DNA from: an uncultured Bacteroidales bacterium
GTDB lineage: Bacteria > Bacteroidota > Bacteroidia > Bacteroidales > CAIXZF01
Assembly (NCBI GenBank): GCA_903923925.1
Contig: CAIXZF010000099.1
Location: 1-39,354 of the forward strand
DNA: 39,354 nt
Direction of reading: 5' to 3'
The notes beneath the pieces were generated by a model. That model made no database searches. It had not been told where the DNA came from and saw nothing but the letters and a program-made list of their open reading frames with translations. Each line of letters starts with the position of its first letter. Position 1 is the stretch's first letter. The position numbers and the translations under genes are program-made. Positions 35,074 to 39,354 of this stretch are shown in pieces.

Positions 35074-36174
35074 TTAGTCACCGAAACTTATTCCAAGTCC
35101 TCTGGCAGTTCGCATCAGGGCAGTATCCTGCTCAACCAGATTGGGCTTTTGAACAGCTTCTTTCAGCGTAACTGAAGTGATGTAAGGGTGCCTGTAAGAA
35201 ACCATCCTGCCCCATTCACCAGCCAGGGCCATTTCAAAAGCTTTTACACCAAACTGTGAAGCAAGAACCCTATCGTATGCGATAGGAACACCACCACGCT
35301 GAAGATGACCAAGAACAGTTTCACGGATACTATGTTCGCAGCCTGCAAGCTGCAAATCATGAGAGAGTTTTGCAGCAATACCACCCAGCCTGAAATGCGG
35401 ATTACCTGCTTCAGAAGGATTGGTACCTGTTAATAAACCGCCTTTAGGCCGAGCCCCTTCTGCTACCACAATGATAGCGAAACCATGGTCTTTAGAGAAC
35501 CTGGAATTGATTTTTTCTAAAATAATGCTCAGATCGTATGGAATCTCCGGAATTAGACAAATTTCTGCGCCACCTGCAACAGCAGCATTTAAAGCTATCC
35601 AACCTGCGTCGCGCCCCATAACTTCCAGTATGAACACCCTATTGTGGCTTGCAGCAGTAGTAACCAGCTTATCAACCGCTTCTGTAGCAATTTGTATAGC
35701 AGTCTGAAAACCGAAAGTAGAATCGGTTGCTGACAAATCGTTGTCGATAGTTTTAGGAACACCGATAATATTGAGTCCCATTTCGAAAAGTCTTTCCGAA
35801 ATCCGCTGCGATCCGTCGCCGCCGATATTAATAACACCGTCGATTCCGAGGTAGGCAATTTTCCTGATCATCTCTTCCGAACGGTCGAAGGTAGTCCAGG
35901 AGCCATCCGTATTTTTTACAGGCCAGGCAAAAGGGCCGCCAAAATTAGTAGTTTGTATGATGGTACCACCCTGAAAGTGAATACCTGAAACCTTTTTTTC
36001 ATCTAATTCTACCAACGCTGTGGGTTCGCGAAGGATTCCGTTAAATGCCTCTATACAGCCAAGAATCTGCCAGTCTTTCTCCTGAACCGAACGCTTTACA
36101 ATGGCGCGGATTACCGCATTCAGTCCGGGACAATCACCCCCCCCTGTTAACACCATTAATCTTTTCATTTTCAA
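35074..36174 (-). CDS. pfkA: 6-phosphofructokinase
   Basis: A 366-residue PfkA-family enzyme that phosphorylates fructose 6-phosphate, the committed step of glycolysis. The nucleotide loop LTGGGDCPGLNAVIRAI is at the start. GGDGSQ (about residue 107) and PKTIDNDLSATDSTFGF (about 127) hold the catalytic Asp. EVMGRDAGWIALNAAVAGGA, VVAEGARPKGG and LGHLQRGGVPIAYDRVLAS follow. At the two positions often used to judge the phosphate donor (E. coli Gly104 and Gly124) this protein has Gly and Lys. Gly at the first suggests ATP rather than pyrophosphate, while Lys at the second is typical of the mixed group III clade. ATP dependence is the better guess. Confidence 0.93.
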   Translation of the reverse strand: MKMKRLMVLTGGGDCPGLNAVIRAIVKRSVQEKDWQILGCIEAFNGILREPTALVELDEKKVSGIHFQGGTIIQTTNFGGPFAWPVKNTDGSWTTFDRSEEMIRKIAYLGIDGVINIGGDGSQRISERLFEMGLNIIGVPKTIDNDLSATDSTFGFQTAIQIATEAVDKLVTTAASHNRVFILEVMGRDAGWIALNAAVAGGAEICLIPEIPYDLSIILEKINSRFSKDHGFAIIVVAEGARPKGGLLTGTNPSEAGNPHFRLGGIAAKLSHDLQLAGCEHSIRETVLGHLQRGGVPIAYDRVLASQFGVKAFEMALAGEWGRMVSYRHPYITSVTLKEAVQKPNLVEQDTALMRTARGLGISFGD

Positions 36175-36299
36175 CTATTTAGATAAATACTATAAAAACA
36201 ACAGGATGATTTTTAAAACGGGTGCAAGGGTAATATTAAAACAGTTTATTAATACCGATTTAGGCTAGGCTGGTTTTCAAATAATCTTTATGCCATTTT

Positions 36300-36364
36300 G
36301 TAATAATATCCGATCGTAACCGAATATTATTATGTTTTTTTCGGTTACGATCTGATATTATTAC
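36300..36364. repeat. 24-bp near-perfect inverted repeat
   Basis: Arm 36300-36323 pairs with arm 36341-36364 over 24 positions with a single mismatch. The arm cores are GATCGTAACCGA and TCGGTTACGATC. The 17-base loop is AT-rich and ends in a T run. It is far longer than ordinary terminator stems here and lies beside decayed mobile DNA. It could be a transposon or MITE end pair, a REP-like element or an operator; no gene ends next to it, so terminator is less likely. Confidence 0.75.
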
Positions 36365-36483
36365 CTAATTTTCATGGTTAGGGAATAAAAGCTAATAAAA
36401 CGACCTTGCTGACTGATTAATTGAAACTTTTGTTCTTCAATAAGTATCAACCATATTTATTTCAATTCACTTGCTTCAATTAT

Positions 36484-36615
36484 CTATATGACATCATTTT
36501 CACTAATAACTATCTTCTGCCCTAAACGTTTCTTCTTAGCCACTAATTTCTCGGCAGAAATTTTCATTCCTTCTATAATCCTATCACGTATTTCTTTTAA
36601 TTCTGCATTTATCAT
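36484..36615 (-). CDS. Small hypothetical protein (43 aa)
   Basis: An open frame of 43 codons from ATG at 36615 to TAG at 36484. The peptide reads as one amphipathic, charged helix (MINAELKEIRDRIIEGMKIS, then AEKLVAKKKRLGQ) followed by a short strand-like tail (KIVISENDVI). This helix-plus-strand layout resembles very small Bacteroidota proteins often seen beside other short genes, but I cannot name a family. No clear ribosome-binding site is present. Its orderly composition, unlike the surrounding AT-rich noise, is the main support. Confidence 0.5.
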   Translation of the reverse strand: MINAELKEIRDRIIEGMKISAEKLVAKKKRLGQKIVISENDVI

Positions 36616-36659
36616 GACAACATTGATTTTATTAATTTAAACTTTTCCAATTGAACTAA

Positions 36660-36677
36660 ATCCCACATTCGTGGGAT
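36660..36677. repeat. Short palindrome upstream of the recombinase fragment
   Basis: ATCCCAC (36660-36666) pairs perfectly with GTGGGAT (36671-36677) around a 4-base ATTC loop, 40 bases before the chimera ATG. It may be part of the old element's left end, or an operator; the size allows chance. Confidence 0.45.
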
Positions 36678-36717
36678 AGCTTGAAACAAATTTAGCAAAA
36701 GTACATTAGAAAATTAC

Positions 36718-37422
36718 ATGCGGCGCATCGCCTTGGTAAGTTTAAATTATGGTCGGCTTCCGGATTTCATTACAGAAGAAGAAATAAACGAATATCTTGC
36801 CTCACTGGCATCGAATGCAAAGACACCTTCGCGGACCACTTTTAAGCATACTGTTTATGGCTTGCGTTCTTGCGAAGCCGTTAATCTGAAGATCTCCGAC
36901 ATTGACTTTGAACGAGAGATGATACATATCAGGCGCAGTAAGTACAACAAAGATCGTATCGTACCCTTGTCGAAGCTCATGGCCAAGGGACTTCGCAAAT
37001 ATCTGGCAGTGGAACATCCTTATACATGGCTTTTCAACGGCAAAGAGGCTGATGGACGTTTTAGCGTGACGGGCTTGAGTTGGGTAATGCGAGAAACACT
37101 AAAGAAAACGACAATCAAAAAGGAAGTAAGCCTGCATCAGCGCATAAGCTATAATAGCTGCCGCAACCGGCATTGTCCCAAGTGCCAGGCAGCAAAGCAG
37201 GCCTTTTGGGTAGAAGACCGTATGAAAGATGCCCTGGCGGTGAAATATTTTCATGTTGTGTTCACTACGCCTCATGAGCTAAATGCGCTCTGTATGACAG
37301 ACAGTGCATGGTTTTACAACACCAATATACAGCATCTCCTCGAAAGCAGGATCAGGATTGTATTGCTTGCCCAGATCATAAATACTAAAGTATCAGAAAA
37401 ATGTGTTCCATTTATTGCCTAA
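36718..37422 (+). pseudogene. In-frame chimera of tyrosine recombinase and IS91 transposase fragments
   Basis: The 234-codon frame joins remnants of two genes. Residues about 1-140 resemble a XerC/D-like recombinase (ITEEEINEYLASLASNAKTP, LRSCEAVNLKISDIDFEREM, RIVPLSKLMAKGLRKYL, GLSWVMRETLKKT) but lack the catalytic HxLRH...Tyr half. At VYGLR-SCEAV about 60 residues of the usual sequence appear to be missing between two 'GLR' motifs. At SLH-QRISYNSCRN the frame passes into the zinc-finger start of an IS91 transposase (YNSCRNRHCPKCQAAKQAFW, YFHVVFTTPHELNALC). After about SAWFYN the similarity ends and the catalytic Tyr region is absent. Neither half can be active. The expected missing parts are judged from memory of the families. 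Confidence 0.75.
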
Positions 37423-37548
37423 AGAGCCACATAAAAGTATAAAAGCAATGCAAATCTCTCTTCCCGGAAAACCATCCGGATGAAAATAAACAGAAACCTT
37501 TAGTGCAAAGTACATAGATTATCCCCAACCGCCGGATTTAGTTCAACC

Positions 37549-37587
37549 AGGACTTCATGCTTGGCACTGCGTGCCGCACGAAGTCCT
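37549..37587. repeat. Structured hairpin, possible element end
   Basis: AGGACTTC (37549-37556) pairs with GAAGTCCT (37580-37587). Inside, TGC (37558-37560) pairs with GCA (37576-37578) and GGCAC (37563-37567) with GTGCC (37571-37575) around a TGC triloop, with one mismatch and a two-base bulge. This 16-bp folded structure, preceded by GTTCAACC, resembles subterminal hairpins of rolling-circle transposons or a REP-like unit. No T run follows, so it is not a typical terminator. Confidence 0.6.
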
Positions 37588-37606
37588 ATTTATTATTGAT
37601 AATAAT

Positions 37607-37638
37607 TAAAGCCTGTTAGGCTTCCCTAACAGGCTTTA
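37607..37638. terminator. Perfect 14-bp hairpin, probable terminator
   Basis: TAAAGCCTGTTAGG (37607-37620) pairs perfectly with CCTAACAGGCTTTA (37625-37638) around a CTTC loop. It lies 50 bases beyond the stop of the minus-strand T9SS gene and has AT-rich flanks but no clean T run. It most likely ends that gene's transcript. Confidence 0.65.
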
Positions 37639-37688
37639 CTATCTATAATATTGATTGGTATCTATAATATACCACTCAACTAACCAAT

Positions 37689-39215
37689 TTACCTTACTAT
37701 CACCAACTTCACTGTCTTCTGTACCCGTTCATCTGAGGTAGTTAGTGTTAGTAAATAAACACCTGCCTGAATATCTTCGATACTGTAATGTCCAAAACCC
37801 TGCTTCCCTTTGAATTCCCATTCTTTAAATAAAATCCCCGAAGTATTGTACAATCGTAAATGGTAGGTCCCTGAATATTCTTGGTTGTTAAGCCGATAGT
37901 TAAAATAATCCTGTGCCGGATTTGGCCAAATTTCAAAATCAGTTTGTTCCTTATGGATTTCAGAATTACTGGTAATAATATTTATACCAAGCGTATCACA
38001 GGTACTACCATCAATTGGGCCTAATCGGAAATTTGGGAAATTTGGGATAGATGATAAATTGAACGTTGGAAGTTGAACTGAATGTTGAAGTACATTACAA
38101 GCCACCCCACAAGAATCAGGTTGATCGATTACATGCAAGAACCGTGTGCCATTGCCAGTACAAATGTAAATTTTGTTATCAGCTGCTAATTGCTGAAGAT
38201 AGAAAGTTGTATACCCAAATTGGGGGAACAGAGGATCAATAAAGAAATCATAGTTTGCAACAGTTAGTTTGGAATCTACTATATTAGTTGCTTGTAGATC
38301 GTACTGGTCAATAGATAACTGCCTACCAACATACATAAATCGTGAGTTTGGTGAAATAGAAAGTCCAGGAGCATAAATACTATCCACAAACCAAAGGTTT
38401 TGGTAATTACTTAACTCTCCGCTACATCTGTCAAAATTAAAAACTTCTAATCTGGATGGACTATGTACTTGAGTTAAACCATATCTAATGTATTTTGAAC
38501 CATCAGGTGAAAAATAAGCCAATCCAAGCTCCATCATAGTTGAAGGAACTCCTATTGTAATGGAATTCGATAATGTTAATCCCTCAGGAGAAAGTAAAAA
38601 AATGAAATACTTATTTTCAAGAAATTTTGGAACAACTATCCACCAGTCTCTGCCATTTGCATGTCTGGTCGCTGTTATACATCCAGGGTCTAACGAATCA
38701 GTCAGTACGCATATGTTTTTTAATGTCACATCTCCAAGACCATTATTAAGATTTTGGTCAACGATGGAATAATAAAGGCCCGGGCAAACATCAAAGTACT
38801 GATTCGACCATTCAAGTTTTTCGTGAATAATATAATAAAGGTTTTCTACTCCTGGTTTGGGTAAAATAAGAACTCCTTGAGGCAACCTGTATCCAAATCC
38901 AGAAAAATAGTTGAAAAGATCCCCTGGGTTCAATGTATCTCCATGCGGCATAATCTGGTGATTCGCATCAGCCACATACATTCCATTGGTATAGAATAAA
39001 AAGTTCCCATTTGTATCGCATATGCTTGCATTTGTCCCATCAAGACTTATTTCTTGCTGAATATATGTCGTAACAGGAGGAAAAGTGTTGAATTTCAAAT
39101 CTGATCCGCCAAAAGTAGTTCCAAAAGTCCCATATCCAAATAGCCAGTGAAAGTCTCTTCTTTTATCAGTTGGATATTGAGAGAAAGACGAATAACTTAA
39201 AAGTATTAATAGAAA
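37689..39215 (-). pseudogene. T9SS-sorted secreted protein, start codon lost
   Basis: The open frame runs from 39215 to the stop at 37689, about 508 codons. Its first residues, FLLILLSYSSFSQ, are the end of a signal peptide, followed by RRDFHWLFGYGTFGTTFGG, the usual opening of secreted Bacteroidota proteins of this kind. There is no ATG, GTG or TTG ahead of it: TGA lies directly upstream at 39216-39218. The first usable codon is TTG at 39098, which would discard the signal peptide. The body (ICDTNGNFLFYTNGMYVAD, GVLILPKPG) looks like a beta-propeller-type secreted protein. The C-terminus is a type A T9SS sorting domain (IWPNPAQDYFNYRLN, AGVYLLTLTTSDERVQKTVK). The break coincides with a probable insertion-sequence end, so the gene is probably inactive. 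Confidence 0.78.
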
Positions 39216-39216
39216 T

Positions 39217-39354
39217 CACTGTTGTCCGATAAAAGTACAAAATAATTTTCTGACTTCATAACTATTTGATAGACAGTACGCACGTTGACACTTTTTTTGT
39301 TTTCACAAAAGTAAGCCCCTCAAAATAACGAGAGTTGTTCCTCATTTCGAAGGA
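39217..39354 (+). mobile_element. Probable left end of an insertion sequence (runs off the window)
   Basis: From CACTGTTGTCCGATAAAAG at 39217 onward the sequence no longer continues the T9SS gene. It contains TTGACA at 39285-39290 and ends in GAAGGA at 39349-39354, a good ribosome-binding site, placing a start codon just past the window edge. These 138 bases fit an IS terminal repeat, promoter and leader. The end sequence looks to me like ends of Bacteroidota IS4-like elements, but that is from memory and no transposase codon is visible here. Confidence 0.5.

Larger units (their letters stand above)
36175..36717. other. Intergenic stretch at the border of a mobile region
   Basis: About 540 bases separate pfkA from the recombinase/transposase chimera. 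They contain a long inverted repeat (36300-36364), one small minus-strand ORF (36484-36615) and a short palindrome (36660-36677). Outside these the sequence is AT-rich and I see nothing codable. For the divergent pfkA, TACCCTTG (36232 to 36225, minus) is a seven-of-eight match to the -7 consensus, too weak to call. Confidence 0.6.
36660..37587 (+). mobile_element. Decayed IS91-type element with associated recombinase (limits approximate)
   Basis: The interval holds fragments of a tyrosine recombinase and of an IS91-family transposase in the same orientation, the order found in Bacteroidota IS91-like elements that carry a recombinase gene upstream of the transposase. It is bounded loosely by a small palindrome on the left and a structured hairpin at 37549-37587 on the right. 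The total is too short for an intact element. The true ends cannot be fixed from one copy. Confidence 0.45.

Noticed and set aside
37640-37670. 12-bp direct repeat TATCTATAATAT at 37640-37651 and 37659-37670
   Set aside because: Two short AT-rich copies close together next to a terminator; too simple to interpret as a target duplication or binding array.
36175-37688. CRISPR array, tRNA or attachment site in the mobile region
   Set aside because: No regularly spaced repeats, no tRNA cloverleaf and no tRNA-end duplication were found; only isolated hairpins are visible.
38560-38772. Plus-strand ORF inside the T9SS pseudogene
   Set aside because: No homology or start signal; it runs antisense to a frame with clear secreted-protein and sorting-domain features.

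Overview
This window is a mostly housekeeping stretch of a Bacteroidota (Bacteroidetes) chromosome, low in GC and high in coding density. The assignment rests on lineage markers: a PorP/SprF-family protein, GldJ, GldH, two proteins with type IX secretion (T9SS) C-terminal sorting domains, a MurF-alanine racemase fusion, a Cys-rich RicT/PSP1 protein, and several promoter -7 elements of the Bacteroidetes form TAnnTTTG. MqnC implies menaquinone synthesis by the futalosine route, so a Bacteroides-type classical Men pathway is less likely. I cannot place it below class. I see no rRNA, tRNA or CRISPR array.

Layout. (1) 0.4-5.4 kb, plus strand: PorP/SprF, gldJ, murF and anmK, joining T9SS/gliding to cell-wall synthesis and recycling. 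(2) 5.4-7.5 kb, minus strand: an ECF sigma factor, a putative membrane anti-sigma factor and two Spy/CpxP/CnrX-like periplasmic proteins, which look like one envelope- or metal-stress operon. (3) 7.7-11.0 kb, plus: exbB-exbD-tonB-folC, tightly coupled. (4) 11.2-16.8 kb: one surface protein of about 1855 residues made of alternating jelly-roll-like and Ig/CARDB-like modules with a T9SS tail. (5) 16.9-17.7 kb, minus: thiF-thiS without other thiamin genes. (6) 17.9-25.9 kb, plus: holB, ricT, gldH, a class A penicillin-binding protein, then an MBOAT plus AlgX/AlgJ-like O-acetyltransferase pair. (7) 33.6-25.9 kb, minus: pepA, pdxA, murF-alr, a GT2 glycosyltransferase and a large membrane glycosyltransferase-like protein, probably one operon. 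(8) 33.7-36.2 kb: mqnC, an orphan FeoB-associated small protein, and 6-phosphofructokinase.

From about 36.2 kb to the right edge the window changes to decayed mobile DNA. It holds a 24-bp inverted repeat, a 43-codon small ORF, an in-frame chimera of a tyrosine recombinase and an IS91-type transposase, two more hairpins, and a T9SS-sorted protein gene that has lost its start codon. The last break coincides with what looks like the end of another insertion sequence whose transposase would begin just past the right edge.

A peptidoglycan theme recurs: two MurF domains, AnmK, alanine racemase with PdxA (supplying its cofactor PLP), PBP1A and a possible peptidoglycan or exopolysaccharide O-acetylation pair. 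I did not find a convincing wholly new system. The best leads are the mobile-element chimera, the insertion that beheads the T9SS gene, the O-acetyltransferase pair beside PBP1A, and the paired normal and divergent MurF proteins.
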